64,000 nucleotides of DNA from Pyrus communis (taxonomy: Eukaryota; Streptophyta; Magnoliopsida; Rosales; Rosaceae), in the NCBI RefSeq assembly GCF_963583255.1, contig NC_084813.1, forward strand, positions 869,001 through 933,000, written 5' to 3'. Below the pieces are notes generated by a model. It saw only the letters and a program-made list of their open reading frames with translations. It was not told the origin of the DNA and did no database searches. Positions 9,300-21,400 of this stretch are shown one piece after another. Every line of letters begins with the position of its first letter. The first letter of the stretch is position 1. Position numbers and translations under genes: made by a program.

Positions 9300-10958
9300 T
9301 TACATTCGACTCGGCCTCGACGAACCCAAACCCTTCGCCATCTCTCTCAGCACAAACTTCTGAATCTTCCCGGTCGATGTCTTGGGAAGCTCGTCCGTAA
9401 ACACCACCGTTTTTGGCACCATGTATTTCGGCAGCTTCTTCCTGCAATACTCCATGATCTCCTTCTCCGTCGGCTTCGGCCTCACCTCACTCTTCAAGCT
9501 CACGAATGCACACGGCGTCTCCCCCCAAAACTCGTCCGGCCTCGCCACCACCGCCGCCTCGTTGACCGCCGGGTTCGTATACAGCACCGACTCCACCTCC
9601 ACACTGCTCAGATTCTCGCCCCCGCTTATAATAACGTCCTTGGATCTGTCCTTAATTTCCAGATAGCCGTCGGGATGCATCACGCCCACGTCACCCGTGT
9701 AAAACCACCCGTCTTTCATGCACTTGGCCGTTCCCGATTGGTCTTTCAAATACCCTAGCATCACGCACCCGCCTCTCAAAACGACTTCCCCGAGCGACGT
9801 GCCGTCGCGTTTTACTCTGAGTCCCGAGTCCGGGTTTACCACGTCCATTCGGGTCAGCCCGACCGTCCTCACTCCCTGCCTCGACTTCAGCCTCGCTCTC
9901 TCAGTCGCCGGCAACATATTCCACTTCCTCTTCCACGCGCACGACACCACCAGCCCCGCCGTTTCGGTCAGCCCATACCCGTGACTCACCACGAAACCCA
10001 GGGACTCGGTCCGGAACAGAACCGGAGCCGGCGGCGGAGCTCCGGCGGTCAGGATGTGAACCGGGTACTCGAGCTTTTCGGTTCCGGGCGGGACGTTTGT
10101 GAGCATGTTCAGCACCACCGGCGCACCGCACATGTGGGTAACTCGGTATCGTTTGATCATGGAATAGATTATTTGGGCGTCGAACTTGCGGACGCAGATG
10201 TTGGTCCCACCAACGGCTGCCATTCCGTACGGGTAGCTCCACCCGTTAGCGTGGAACATCGGTAGGGTCCACAGGTACACCGGCTGTTTGGGTACACCCC
10301 AGTCGATCAGGGAATCGACGGCGATGATGAAGACCCCTCTGTGGCAGTGAACGACTCCCTTGGGAGACGATGTGGTCCCCGAAGTGTAATTCAGCGTCAT
10401 CGGAACCCACTCGTTCGACGGCGAGACCCACTCGAACCCCTCGTCGCCCCTGTCCACGAGGTCGTCGTACGTGCAAAGGAAGTCATCGAGTGGTGCTGCT
10501 CGTGACGGCGCGCCGGAATCTCCGGCGATGAGGACGAGTCGAGGGGAGGGGGTGTTTGGTGGGAAGAGAGAGATGGCTTCGAGGATTAGGGATCGCAATT
10601 CGTAGTCGACGAAGACGAGTTTTGACTCGCTGTGGCGCAGGAGTACGGAGACGGTGCGGCTGTCCAGGCGGGTGTTGATGTTGTTGAGGATAGCGCCGGA
10701 CATGGGCACGGCGAAGTGGAGCTCGTACATGGCTGGGATGTTTGGGGAGAGAACGGACACCACGTTGCCTGCCTTCATACCAAGGGATGATATAGAGGAA
10801 GCCACGCGGAGACATCGACGGTGGGTCTGTGTCCAAGTGTAGGTGGTGTCTCCGTATATTACGGACGGGCAGTCGCCGTAGACGGTGGCTGCTCTTTCCA
10901 GAAAGCCCAAGGGTGTTAGAGGGGATGAGTTTGCTGACGTGGGCTTCAGATCTTCCAT
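9300..10958 (-). CDS. Acyl-activating enzyme (AMP-forming acyl-CoA ligase), peroxisomal type
   Basis: A 552-aa single-exon protein of the ANL superfamily. It activates a carboxylic acid with ATP to an acyl-adenylate and then transfers it to CoA. The P-loop box YTSGTTSSPKGVV is at residues 191-203, YGLTETAG at 328-335, YTGDVGVMHPDGYLEIKDRS at 420-439, the hinge-containing DVIISGGENLSSVEVE at 441-456, and the catalytic lysine in PKTSTGKIQKF (K531). All core motifs are intact and the length is normal. The C-terminus Ser-Arg-Met is a recognised plant PTS1, so peroxisomal import is likely. The closest plant relatives are the AAE1/AAE11/benzoyl-CoA-ligase group. The acid substrate cannot be read from sequence: short or medium-chain, branched or aromatic acids are all possible. 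The start ATG is in a good position, with no upstream in-frame alternative. Confidence 0.95.
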   Translation of the reverse strand: MEDLKPTSANSSPLTPLGFLERAATVYGDCPSVIYGDTTYTWTQTHRRCLRVASSISSLGMKAGNVVSVLSPNIPAMYELHFAVPMSGAILNNINTRLDSRTVSVLLRHSESKLVFVDYELRSLILEAISLFPPNTPSPRLVLIAGDSGAPSRAAPLDDFLCTYDDLVDRGDEGFEWVSPSNEWVPMTLNYTSGTTSSPKGVVHCHRGVFIIAVDSLIDWGVPKQPVYLWTLPMFHANGWSYPYGMAAVGGTNICVRKFDAQIIYSMIKRYRVTHMCGAPVVLNMLTNVPPGTEKLEYPVHILTAGAPPPAPVLFRTESLGFVVSHGYGLTETAGLVVSCAWKRKWNMLPATERARLKSRQGVRTVGLTRMDVVNPDSGLRVKRDGTSLGEVVLRGGCVMLGYLKDQSGTAKCMKDGWFYTGDVGVMHPDGYLEIKDRSKDVIISGGENLSSVEVESVLYTNPAVNEAAVVARPDEFWGETPCAFVSLKSEVRPKPTEKEIMEYCRKKLPKYMVPKTVVFTDELPKTSTGKIQKFVLREMAKGLGSSRPSRM

Positions 10959-11031
10959 TATTTTTCTCTGGAGTTCACAGATGGTCTGAGCTAGCTGTGT
11001 TGTTCAGTTCAATCATGGAGTGTTTTAATTA

Positions 11032-11178
11032 ACGAGATCCTCGCCCCATCCTTCCTTCCGTAATTATTCTCAATTTTTTTTATTTAAAATTAAATATAAA
11101 CCATACTTAATAAAAATTGACCGTACAATCTACAATAAATCAATAAACAGATGTAATTTGAGGATTCTCGAGTTTCCC
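11032..11178. mobile_element. MITE-like block upstream of the acyl-activating enzyme gene
   Basis: Its interior (11082-11135: ATTTAAAATTAAAT followed by AAAAATTGACCGTACAATC) resembles the interior of the inverted-repeat elements at 31179-31373 and 63210-63430. Its ends, CGAGATCCTC and GAGGATTCTCG, are short inverted matches. A degenerate member of the same family is the best reading. Confidence 0.4.
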
Positions 11179-12965
11179 TTGATGCTCTGTCTATTTAATA
11201 TATCTAGACCGATCTAGATGAGGCCGACGACAAAAATATTAGCACAAAAAAAAAAAAAAAAAAAGGGCTCATGTGACTTTGATTTCGTCCAAGACATTTC
11301 ACAAATAATATAGCTCTTTTGATGGATTTTTTTTTGGGGTCAAAAGCTCCTTCGATGGATAGATACAAATTAAGGTAATGCTTGTATTTTCTCATTTGGG
11401 AATAAACTCATATATTTATAAATGATGTATTTTTGACGGTACATATTTTACAATTAGAATCGTTTAATTTTTTTAATTTTTATTTAAAGATTATCTATAA
11501 AAAAATCACTTCTATCAAAGATAATTTAGTGATTTAAATGTATACCAAGTAACATATTTATGATGAATTGTTTATTTGTTTGATGCATTTGAATGGTTAA
11601 ACGATCTTCAAGTCAAATAATTTTTTATATGACTGATCTTCAAATGAATATTAAATAATTGAATGGTTTCAATCGTCAATTTTATTCAGTTAAGATACGT
11701 TATTCGCAATTGAAAAATATGTGCTTCCCCTGCGTAGGAGGATTTAAGTATTACCCAAATTCAAATAGTTTACTTATATATTATCGAAAAATGTAAAAAA
11801 GAGTTCTATTATAGTTTGGAAAATGTGAATTTGAAAGCTCATTTATTTTTCTCTCTTTAGAGTGATGTTACATGTGTCAAATTTGTGCACACATAATGTG
11901 GCACATTATACACCATAAATTTTTTTTTCACAATGTTAGGGTTCTTTAAACCACATGGACTCATTTACTCTATTAAATATAAAAGGATTAATCCCACTAA
12001 GTGGATTTTTTTTATTCATTTGAATAACCTAAATCTAATAGAGAAAAATCAGAAAGAACTCTTTTTACTACATGTAAACATATAAAGCTTTCAACCCTTT
12101 TAGAAAAATACTTTGTACAGGCAGAGGTTGTCAACTTGCACACTTCAAATCCCAAACCTAACCCCAAACCCCACCACCTGTTTTTGTGCCATCACCACTC
12201 AGGCCGTCGCCTTCAGCCGCTCACCTCGCGTTGCTCAATTCAATTTTTCTTCTAACATTTTTATAGTGACTTCCGAGATTTGAATCTTGGATCGGCACAT
12301 CACTGCGTACTACATCATTTAATGTACAAATTTAGTATACCTAACATTATTCGTCTTTAAATTGACATGTCGACCTTCTAATGTTCACTTGGTTTCGTCT
12401 AAAGTCATTTAACATCTTAGAGCTTTTTTAATGAAGAAATGCAAAATATATAAAGGTTAAATTTGTGAAAGTGTCGAAAACGGCACGCTGTAAAAACTCA
12501 CAAGTCCCCTAAAGTAATTCAAAAATGAAGCAAGCCCGAAAAAAAAAGTGGGTGAAGTGAATTGGATGGTGTGCTTGGGAGGAGAGGATGAGTATTGCAC
12601 ATTCCAAACCAAATCATGCCCGTAAAGAGGCAAATCAAGTCACCAACAGGTGGGCCAAAATAGGATTAGCCGATAACGAAGGACCATATATGGAATGGTA
12701 CAAGGAACCTCATGAAGTTGATTGATGTCTTGTTATTGTTATTAGAAAATTTAAAATAAATAAGATGTGGACACTCTTTTTCTCTTTTAATCGTGAAAAG
12801 AGTTTGCTGCTTTTATAAAAAGCATAGAAAGATAATTCATCGGTATAAAATAATTCGACGTAACAATATACTATCCACACACATAGTTTACTTCTCACAC
12901 ATTCTCTCAAATTTTAGAAAGATCAATGACAAAAAATTAAGAAATGTGGGTAAAAATGAGTGTGT

Positions 12966-13296
12966 TAATTAGGTTTGGCAAATTGGTTGTGTGTTATCAT
13001 GTTTGTGTCGTTTTCATGTCATACCCATTATCTTAATGTGTTCTTAACAGGTACCCCAATAACGACCCGATTTATTAACAGGTCGTGTCGTTCCTTTTCG
13101 GGTTAACAGGTCATGCAATAAATTGTCATGTCTAATGTCAAATGATATCTTATCGGGTTCTTAACATATGACTTGATAACAAGCTGACACATTAACAGGC
13201 TACCCGATAACGACCCGAATCAGTAACAAGTAGAATTGAATCTTGTTATTTTCATGTTGTTTCGTGTTAAGTTAATGAACCGTATAAGAAATTGTT
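12966..13296. repeat. Degenerate hAT-like MITE with GGGTTAACAGG and ATAACGACCCG words
   Basis: Complementary short words such as TAACAGGTCGTGTCGTT, ACCCGATAACGACCCG and CGGGTTCTTAACA recur in both orientations. This pattern is typical of plant hAT-derived MITEs. Clear terminal repeats and a target duplication were not found. Confidence 0.35.
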
Positions 13297-13546
13297 AGAC
13301 TTAGTGTGGATGGCACTAAGAAAGTATTTATCTTCAATAAGAAGGCCACGTCATAATTTCACATCTCACCTCTCAATCCTTGTTGTACAGATAAAGAGGG
13401 GCTAAATAATTTACTACCATGCAAATAGGAAAAGGACAGTCCATGCCTTGAGAAAAACTTGGACGCAATCGTTGAGTGTTAAATTGCTTGAATTCGATCA
13501 ATGGTTGGATAAGAACAGCAACATTGTTTGTCTTTTACTCCCATTA

Positions 13547-14299
13547 GCTAAACATCATTTTCTATTTTTTTTGTTTTGTTTTTTTTTTTTTTGGAGGTGG
13601 GATCCAAAAGGATCGCCAACAAGGAACTTTCATTAAAACAAACACACACTCACAAATCAAACAAATGCCTAATTTATTCCTAGAAACAAACAAAGAACGG
13701 GCCTAAAAACAAAGAAAACACAGAAAAATAGCCCACCAGCCCAAACAAAAACAAACAACCGAGAACCATCCACTGTGGTCGCCACTGCCGATCCAAGAAT
13801 TAGCCAGCCACTCGATCCTTCACCCACTGCAGATCATCCCCTCCACGGGCGCCACCTGCACACAACCATCAACAAGAGACAGTCGGTGAGAGAGAAGCCA
13901 ACCATCGGAAAGAAGCTCCCGGAAATTCCCGAGCAACACCGCCGAAAATGGCAGACAATAAGGAGAACGTGGTGGTTTGGGAGACACCCGAGCCGGATAC
14001 AACACCAGAACTCTACACACAAACTCAACAGAAAACATGGCTTAAAAACCAAGTAAGGAAGGGCCATGGAAAGGGATACCCACGGGGTTTGAAGAATTGG
14101 GAAAGCCAAAGGGGAAAATTGGAAGAACCAACAGCAGATGGAAGAACCAGCCACAGCTAGGACCGGCGGTAGCCAAGGGAAGCACGATCGGGATCACTCA
14201 CATAAGAAGGTGAGAAGTACCCTCAAACAGAGGGAAGAACTCCCGAGAGAGAGAGAGAGAGAGAAAAGAAGAAACTCTCAGGGCTAAGCATCATTTTCT
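13547..14299 (-). mobile_element. Poly(A)-tailed non-LTR insertion with 17-bp target duplication
   Basis: The flanks GCTAAACATCATTTTCT (13547-13563) and GCTAAGCATCATTTTCT (14283-14299) match at 16 of 17 bases. The plus strand begins with a long T run (13564-13592), so the element lies on the minus strand with a poly(A) tail. The 719-bp body starts, on the minus strand, with a CT-rich leader (CTCTCTCTC near 14265). Open frames in it (for example 13834-14154 and 13775-14056) have no recognised domain. It looks like LINE 5' leader joined to 3' UTR, that is, an internally deleted or SINE-like LINE derivative. Confidence 0.8.
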
Positions 14300-15289
14300 T
14301 GTTACAATTATAGAAAATGTTTTATTCTAGATTAGGTAGATTTTCACAACGTATTTCATATGTGCACAAGATTTTAGTAGTAATTCATCAGATATAAACA
14401 TGTCATGTTGCGTATGCGACCATTGGTGCAGGGATTAGTAGCTCAAATACTCATTTGGGATGGTACACGTCCTTTTTGTGCAACCCAAACCCTTTACTTT
14501 GATTGTACTGGTGCAGACAGTACTATGTCATTTCTTGGTAGGGATTTTTTTTTTTAATTTCGACCAGGTTGAAATCTTCGAAAAGATTTTTATGGAGGCT
14601 TTTGTACTTATTCATTTACCACATTAATGTATATCATGCCAGTTTAAAAAATAATATTATTATTCTAAACTACACTAAGAGGAGAAAGATAATTTAAACA
14701 CAAGACACAACGGGTTCAAAAGAAATATCATATTCACTGAAGCAATCAACCAATTGCAAAACCCTGATCCCTGCATGACATTTGATTTAGTAGTCTATTT
14801 TACATGATCGTGTAGTTGGTGCGTCTGAATGCCTTTTAGTTGCAAAAGACTAGAAACCACCATTTGGTGGTTAATTCAAATTCACAAAAGATAGCCAGAG
14901 GAGATGAGTTTGCTGAGGTTGGTAGCTATGCTTTTTACAAAATATTTTCTTTGTGGGGCGGTTAAACAAAAAAAAAAAAAAAAAAGTTTTTTGGAGAATG
15001 ATATTATTTCACCAATCGAGTTACAGGTGTCAAATATATTCATACTTAACGACGATTTCTCACAAAATGATAACAAAAGGGATAACAAAAGCTCATTACG
15101 TTTTATTTCTCTATAATTGGAACCGTAGTAGGTCTCTACCCATTTATTCACTCGACCAAACCATAAAAATATTGGCAAATTGGCACAAAAGAGAGATAAA
15201 ATACTAGAAACCTTGACAAGCAAGGAAGATTCTACCATTGGGCTTTGACTTGTTCTAAGTCATAATTTGAGTATATTATAAGAGAATTA
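14300..15289. other. Intergenic, no gene recognised
   Basis: AT-rich sequence. Open frames on both strands at 14880-15240 are built around a poly-A run and look non-coding. Confidence 0.45.
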
Positions 15290-15394
15290 TTATTGGCACT
15301 CCAAAATTCTCATTTTACACTTCAAACTTTTTATATTTAGAAAGAAAAATACACTTATGAGAAGTGCAAAATAAGATTTTTGGAGTGCCAGTAA
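15290..15394. mobile_element. Short MITE, TIR TTAYTGGCACTCC
   Basis: A 105-bp foldback. The left end TTATTGGCACTCCAAAA and right end (reverse complement TTACTGGCACTCCAAAAA) are inverted for about 32 bp, continuing through TTTACACTT and TTTGCACTT. The loop is AT-rich. Confidence 0.75.
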
Positions 15395-15969
15395 CACTTC
15401 CCTATTATAATTAATTCTTAAACGATTTAGGTTTGATTTTTTTATAACACTGTTTAAATGAGTAATATTACATTTATTATATTCTACTTATTACATTTGT
15501 ATCACCTCTCTAATAAATATAGTGCCCATCAACATATGTGGATTCATCTTTATCAGAGATATGGTACAAATATGGTATGAAAATGTGGTGAGAGTAGACT
15601 TTTTATACTTAAATCTACAGTAGAAAGAAGGGGGAAATGTTTGAACATTGGTTGAATAAAACATTGAACATCCTAACCATCGAGAAAAACTTATGTGAGG
15701 CTTAGCTTGTCACTGAACTTTACTGAGTGCAAGGGAGGAGCCAGGATTTTTTTCTTGGGTGGGATAGCTGAAAATAGTACCATAAAATTACATGTTTATT
15801 TTTTTGCTTATATAAAATTATATAATAATCAATATAAAAGAAAAACAATATAATATAAACTATTCTCAAAATCATAATCATAACCGATAAATTCAAGGAC
15901 CATATAAATAATTAACCTACTAATTAAATCAAGAATAAGTAAAATAAAGGGGGACTAGAGATAGAACTA

Positions 15970-16053
15970 ATTTATAATTTGTAGCATAAAACGTATTATT
16001 TATAATTTGTAGCATAAAACGTATTATTTATAATTTTTAGCATAAAACGTATT
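15970..16053. repeat. 28-bp tandem repeat, three copies
   Basis: Units at 15970-15997, 15998-16025 and 16026-16053. They share GTAGCATAAAACGTATT, with one G-to-T change in the third. The array stops 10 bp before the target site of the large chromovirus insertion. Confidence 0.9.
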
Positions 16054-16068
16054 ATTCGCTACCTCTCA

Positions 16069-18349
16069 TGACACACCCCGACCGAGATCAGGGCGTGCTG
16101 GCCGTCACGCGAAGGTGACGTAACCATGTGCGCGTGCGGAAGCTAATGAGAAGGTAATATAAAAGTACGAATAATTAAAAACCTAATAACATACAAAGTA
16201 CTAGTGTAAGTGAGACACAATTCAGAGCAAGTCTACAACAGTCCAAAAGGAAAGATACGAGATATGTACACCCGAAGGTGACCCTACAATGGTGAATGTC
16301 TGTCAGAAATGCCGGGACGCCCTCTGGGATAAACCACTGAACTCGCTAGACCACTAGAACCTGGAGGGGCGCAAAACAAAAGCGTGAGTGGGCAAAAACA
16401 AAGTTCTTTGAAAACTCTTTAGCAAAATACATTCTAACCCCTCGCCGTAAAACCTGTATACTTCCCAGAAAATGAACATATATACGTATGTATAGATATG
16501 TCAATCATGCTCCATGATATGCCATTCATGCTCGAGAATATGCCATTCATGCTTGAGAATATGCCACAACAAAATCTCATAATCAAATATAAATGCTCAA
16601 GCGTAATTCACATCAATAACATAATCTGGCAGCCGGGAGTCACCTAACGTGACATGTACCGCTGCATATAGAGCTCCACGCTCAACTCAATCACTGAATC
16701 TGCACACGAGTCGGAACCACCTAACGTGGTCTGCACGACAAGCTGGGTGTAATATATACGTATGCTCTAGTGCTACGATCACGTGAAGCTGTGCGATAAA
16801 TCGCGGGTCACCTACAAGTCGGAACCACCTAATGTGATCTCTACGACAGGCTTGCACCTAACTTGGATCCAAGACGAGCATGCGGTGCTGGTGAACATAC
16901 ACGTGAAGGCTGTGCCCTGGCCCTGGACGGGAGCACTAACACCGGGGGTGCAGATTATGAGCTCTCTAAGCATTTCAACTACTATTGCATAATAAACAGG
17001 AATGTATAACCACCTGAATACCGCTTACCTGGCACTTACCTGTGCATCCACAGCACCAAATACACATGTATATATGTATGTATGTCACCAATAATACATG
17101 CAATGATGCGTAAACAACATTCATATAATGCATGGCATAAAACAATAACCTTTTCTATTTAATTTCTGGGAATTAATATGTATATAGGTATATACGGAAA
17201 ACAAAAGCCCACTCACTGATAATTAGAAGGGTCGTAGCCCCCCTGCCTCGAGTGTGTACGCTCGTCTTCGGAAAACGAATCACCTATACGCGACAAAGTT
17301 ACGAAAACATTAATTTAAAAGCACCTAAGCAACTTCTCGTAATAACTTCTCATACATTGCTCAATTTGGACAATTGAATATACCAACGTGACCTACACAA
17401 CCTCAGGATCACACCCATATTTTTAGAAAAAATTTTGGACCACGCACGCGCCCCCACGCGCCTGACCCCGCACGGACCTACGCGCCCCCACGCGCGGCCC
17501 ACGTGCACTGCACACTGACGGCGTCAACAGACGCCGTCAGGAATATTCCGTTAACTGACGGAATATTCCGTCAAATCTAACCAGATTCCGTCCACTGCCG
17601 TTAGGAATATTCCGTTAGACTTAACGGAATATTCTTCTTTCTTCTCCGGCGAACCTCCGGCGCCGGCGACGGCGCCGGAAAACTGGGTAATTTTCAAACC
17701 TTGTTTTCTCCTTCGTTTTTCAACCAAATTTCACGTTCTTTATACCAAAATGAAGCCTAGGACTAGTAGAACAACGTTAGACTAGTTTTAAGGCCTAAAA
17801 ATTAAAGAATCTCACCTGCAACAACGATCCAAGTTCGGCCAACTTTGCACAGGACGATCCCGACGTCCAAACTCACCCAACGAACCACTCCGAGGCTCCT
17901 TGGGACCTCACAAACACATCTACAAGCTTAGAATCTCCTAAAACAAGCTAGATTAGGTTTGCATGAACAGTGCAATAATCGGACCTCGTTGAAACGACGT
18001 GAAAACAACGATATCCTTACCTGAAAATGGCACCTTTGAACTCCTCTCAGCTCCACGAACACGATGGTGGTCTTGGTTTCTTGTTTGGTGAAGATTTGAT
18101 TAGGTTTGTATGTGTGTCCGTGTGTAGAGGAAGAAGGAGAAGGTGAACTCGGGGAGGAAGAGAGAGAGAGAGAGACAGAGAGACAAAGAGTGAGGGAATG
18201 AGGGAGAGAATCCCGGGAGAAAAGAGAGTGTATGAGTGTGTGTGGTCCCACCACATCACACAACACAAAACTAATCGTACACGAACGAACTAGGGGTAAT
18301 AACGTAAATTTAAATGTACGTTTCTTTAGTTTCGGAACGGGATGTTACA
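16069..18349 (-). repeat. 3' LTR of the chromovirus
   Basis: Minus-strand ends are TGTAACATCCCG and GGGGTGTGTCA. It contains a GA-rich microsatellite (18158-18176), four GGAATATTCC-type palindromes (17540-17635), a GC-rich inverted repeat near 17650-17680 and several repeated words around CCATTCATGCTYGAGAATATG. The open frames inside it (for example 16783-16992) are carried identically by the other LTR and look incidental. Confidence 0.97.
17540..17635. repeat. Array of GGAATATTCC palindromes in the LTR
   Basis: Perfect copies lie at 17540, 17560 and 17604, and a near-perfect one at 17626, separated by TTAACTGAC, CCGTTAG and similar words. The same array is in the other LTR from 24751. Each palindrome is formally a two-unit heat-shock-element-like GAAnnTTC. 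Confidence 0.85.
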
Positions 18350-18362
18350 ACCTACCCTCCTT
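18350..18362 (-). other. Polypurine tract of the chromovirus
   Basis: The minus-strand AAGGAGGGTAGGT directly precedes the 3' LTR start TGTAACATCC, the expected place for the plus-strand primer. Confidence 0.75.
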
Positions 18363-18405
18363 AATAGAATTTCGTCCCGAAATTCAAAACAACCTCAATA
18401 CACCC

Positions 18406-21400
18406 CTAATAGTCAAAGAATAATCTAGGATACAAATCCCTCATTCGTTCTTCTGTCTCCCATGTAGCTTCTTCAACCGAGTGACTCCTCCACAAAACTT
18501 TCACCAAATTCACCGTCTTGTTCCTCAGAACCTTTTCTTTCCAATCTAAGATCGTTAACGGTTCCTCGTCGTACGTCAAATCTGGATTTATCTCTAACGG
18601 TTGAGGAGGTATCACATGCAATGGATCAGCAACATAATGTCGGAGCATAGACACGTGAAAAACGTTATGCACTTTAGCCAACTCCGGAGGCAACTCCAAC
18701 CTATAAGCTACCTCACCAACTTTTTCTGTGACTATGTACGGTCCGATATACCTGGGACTCAACTTCCCTTTCTTTCCAAACCGCACAACACCTCTCCACG
18801 GTGAAAGCTTCAGAAATACCCAATCTCCGACCTCATACGTTCTGTCCGTAGCATGCCGATCTGCTAAACTTTTCTGTCTGTCCTGAGCTGCTTTCAGGTT
18901 AGACCTAATTACCTGAACATTTTGAGTCGTCTCCTCGACAATCTCCGGACCTACCAAGACTCTCTCGCCAACCTCTGACCAACATAACGGAGTGCGACAA
19001 GATCTACCATACAAAGCTTCGAATGACGCCATGCCAATGCTCGAATGGAAACTGTTGTTGTAAGCAAATTCCATCAAATCTAACCGCTGGTGCCAAGCAT
19101 CACTAAACTGTAACACTGATGCTCGCAGCATATCCTCCAAGGTCTGAATAGTTCTCTCTGACTGTCCGTCTGTCTGTGGATGATATGCTGTACTGTATAG
19201 TAGTCTCGTACCCAAAGCTTCCTGAAAAGCTACCCAAAACTTCGATGTAAATCGTGGATCACGATCCGAGACAATACTTACAGGGACACCATGGTACTTC
19301 ACAACCTTTGAAATAAACAGCTCTGCTAACCGGCTCAAAGAGTACTTCTCTCTCACTGGAATGAAATGTGCCGACTTAGTGAGCCGATCAACGATCACCC
19401 AAATGCCATCAAAGCCATTATGTGTACGCGGCAACTTGTATACAAAATCCATAGTGATATTTTCCCATTTCCACTCTGGAACGGGAAGCGGCTGCGATAG
19501 CCCAAATGGCTTCTTTCTTTCTGCTTTAACCTGTTGACAAACAGCACACCTGCTCACATACTCAGCTATCTCCCTTTTCATACCCGGCCAATAGTAAAAT
19601 GGTCGAATGGTATGATACATTTTAGTTGCTCCTGGGTGCATGGCATAAGCCGAGATATGTGCTTCATCTAGAATTTCCTTCTTCAACTCCGCATTACTAG
19701 GCACGAACATTCTACCTTCTAACATCAACATGCCATCAGAATCACGAACTCGGAGATCTCGCCTCCTTCCTTGATCTCGAGCTCGAATTAGTTCTTGAAT
19801 CTGTTCATCAGCTACCTGAGCTTCAAGCACCCGATCAACCAAGATTGGTCTAACTTGAAAATTAGCAAGTAATGCCACTTCTCGATCTTCTGCTTCTAAC
19901 CTTACTCCCGTAGTACGCAAGTCCACCAAAAGAGGAATACGACTAGCGTACAACGCATTGATACGGCCATGTGACTTCCTGCTAAGTGCATCGGCTACTA
20001 CGTTCGCACGACCAGGGTGATAATCAATCGTGCAATCGTAATCGCTGAGCAACTCCAACCACCTCCGTTGACGAAGATTAAGTTCCTTCTGGGTAAAGAG
20101 ATACTGAAGACTCTTGTGATCTGTGAAGATCCTACACTTTTCTCCATAAAGATAGTGTCTCCACAACTTCAATGCAAAGATAATAGCAGCCAACTCCAAA
20201 TCATGTGTAGGGTAATTCATTTCATGGGTTTTCAACTGCCGCGAAGCATAAGCAATCACCCTACCATGCTGCATCAATACACATCCCAGACCATTCAAGG
20301 AAGCATCGCTATAAACCTCGAAATCACCGCTATCGTCCGGGAGTGCCAAAACAGGTGCATTAGTAAGACAATGCTTCAACTGCTGGAAACTTTGCTCACA
20401 CTTATCATTCCACTCAAACTTAACATCTTTCCTTGTTAACCTCGTCAGTGGCAAGGCAATTACCGAAAAATCTTTAACGAATCTCCGATAATATCCCGCC
20501 AAACCAATGAAACTTCTCACCTCAGTGACGGTTCGTGGTTGCTCCCAATTCTCCACAGCTGCAACCTTCTGAGGATCAACAAGAATACCTTGAGCAGAAA
20601 TGATGTGCCCCAAAAATGCGACTTGATCTAACCAGAATTGGCACTTGCTAAACTTAGCATACAATTGGTGTTCTCTCAATCTCTTCAACACCAAAGTAAG
20701 ATGTCGAACATGCTCTGCTTTGGACTTAGAATACACCAGAATATTGTCAATGAAGACAATAACAAATCTATCCAGGTAAGGCTGGAATACCCGGTTCATC
20801 AAATCCATAAAAGCTGCTGGTGCATTCGTCAACCCAAACGGCATAACCAAAAACTCGTAATGACCGTAACGAGTCCTGAACGCCGTCTTAGGAACATCAT
20901 CCCTACTAATCTTCAGCTGATAGTACCCAGACCTCAAGTCTATCTTAGAAAATACACAAGCACCTCTCAGCTGATCAAACAAATCGTCGATACGAGGCAA
21001 TGGATAACGATTTTTAATCGTCACCCGATTCAATTGCCTGTAGTCGATACATAGCCTCAAAGTTCCATCTTTCTTTTTCACAAACAATACTGGAGCGCCC
21101 CAAGGTGAAATACTAGGCTGAATGAATCCCTTATCCACTAATTCCTGTAATTGCACTTTCAATTCCCTTAACTCAGCAGGAGCCATTCGATAAGGAGTTA
21201 ATGAAATAGGATTAGTACCTGGAAGCAACTCAATAGTGAAATCCACATCTCGATCTGGGGGTAAACCAGGTAAATCCTCAGGAAAAACATCAGGGAAGTG
21301 TCTAACCACTCTCACATCCTCAATTCTGCTTGGAACGGCCTCCTCTAGTACCACATGAGCTAGATACCCCTGACAACCTTTAGTCAACAACTTCTTCGCT

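Larger units (their letters stand above)
10959..13546. other. Intergenic, including the promoter side of the acyl-activating enzyme gene
   Basis: No coding region is supported. 10959-11031 is probably the 5' leader of the minus-strand gene. A MITE-like block begins about 75 bp upstream of its ATG. The rest is AT-rich with poly-A runs at 11245-11264 and a repeat of CGGGTTAACAGGT words at 12966-13296. Confidence 0.5.

Noticed and set aside
9382..10842. Long plus-strand and other-frame ORFs over the acyl-activating enzyme
   Set aside because: They are antisense or shifted shadows of a GC-rich coding region. Only the 552-aa frame has motifs.
13820..14154. Protein-coding gene on the minus strand
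   Set aside because: The frames lie within a retroposed element with a target duplication and show no domain.
16783..16992. A 69-aa frame found identically in both LTRs (also 23994-24203)
   Set aside because: Identity only reflects LTR identity. There is no domain, and the frame lies antisense to the element.
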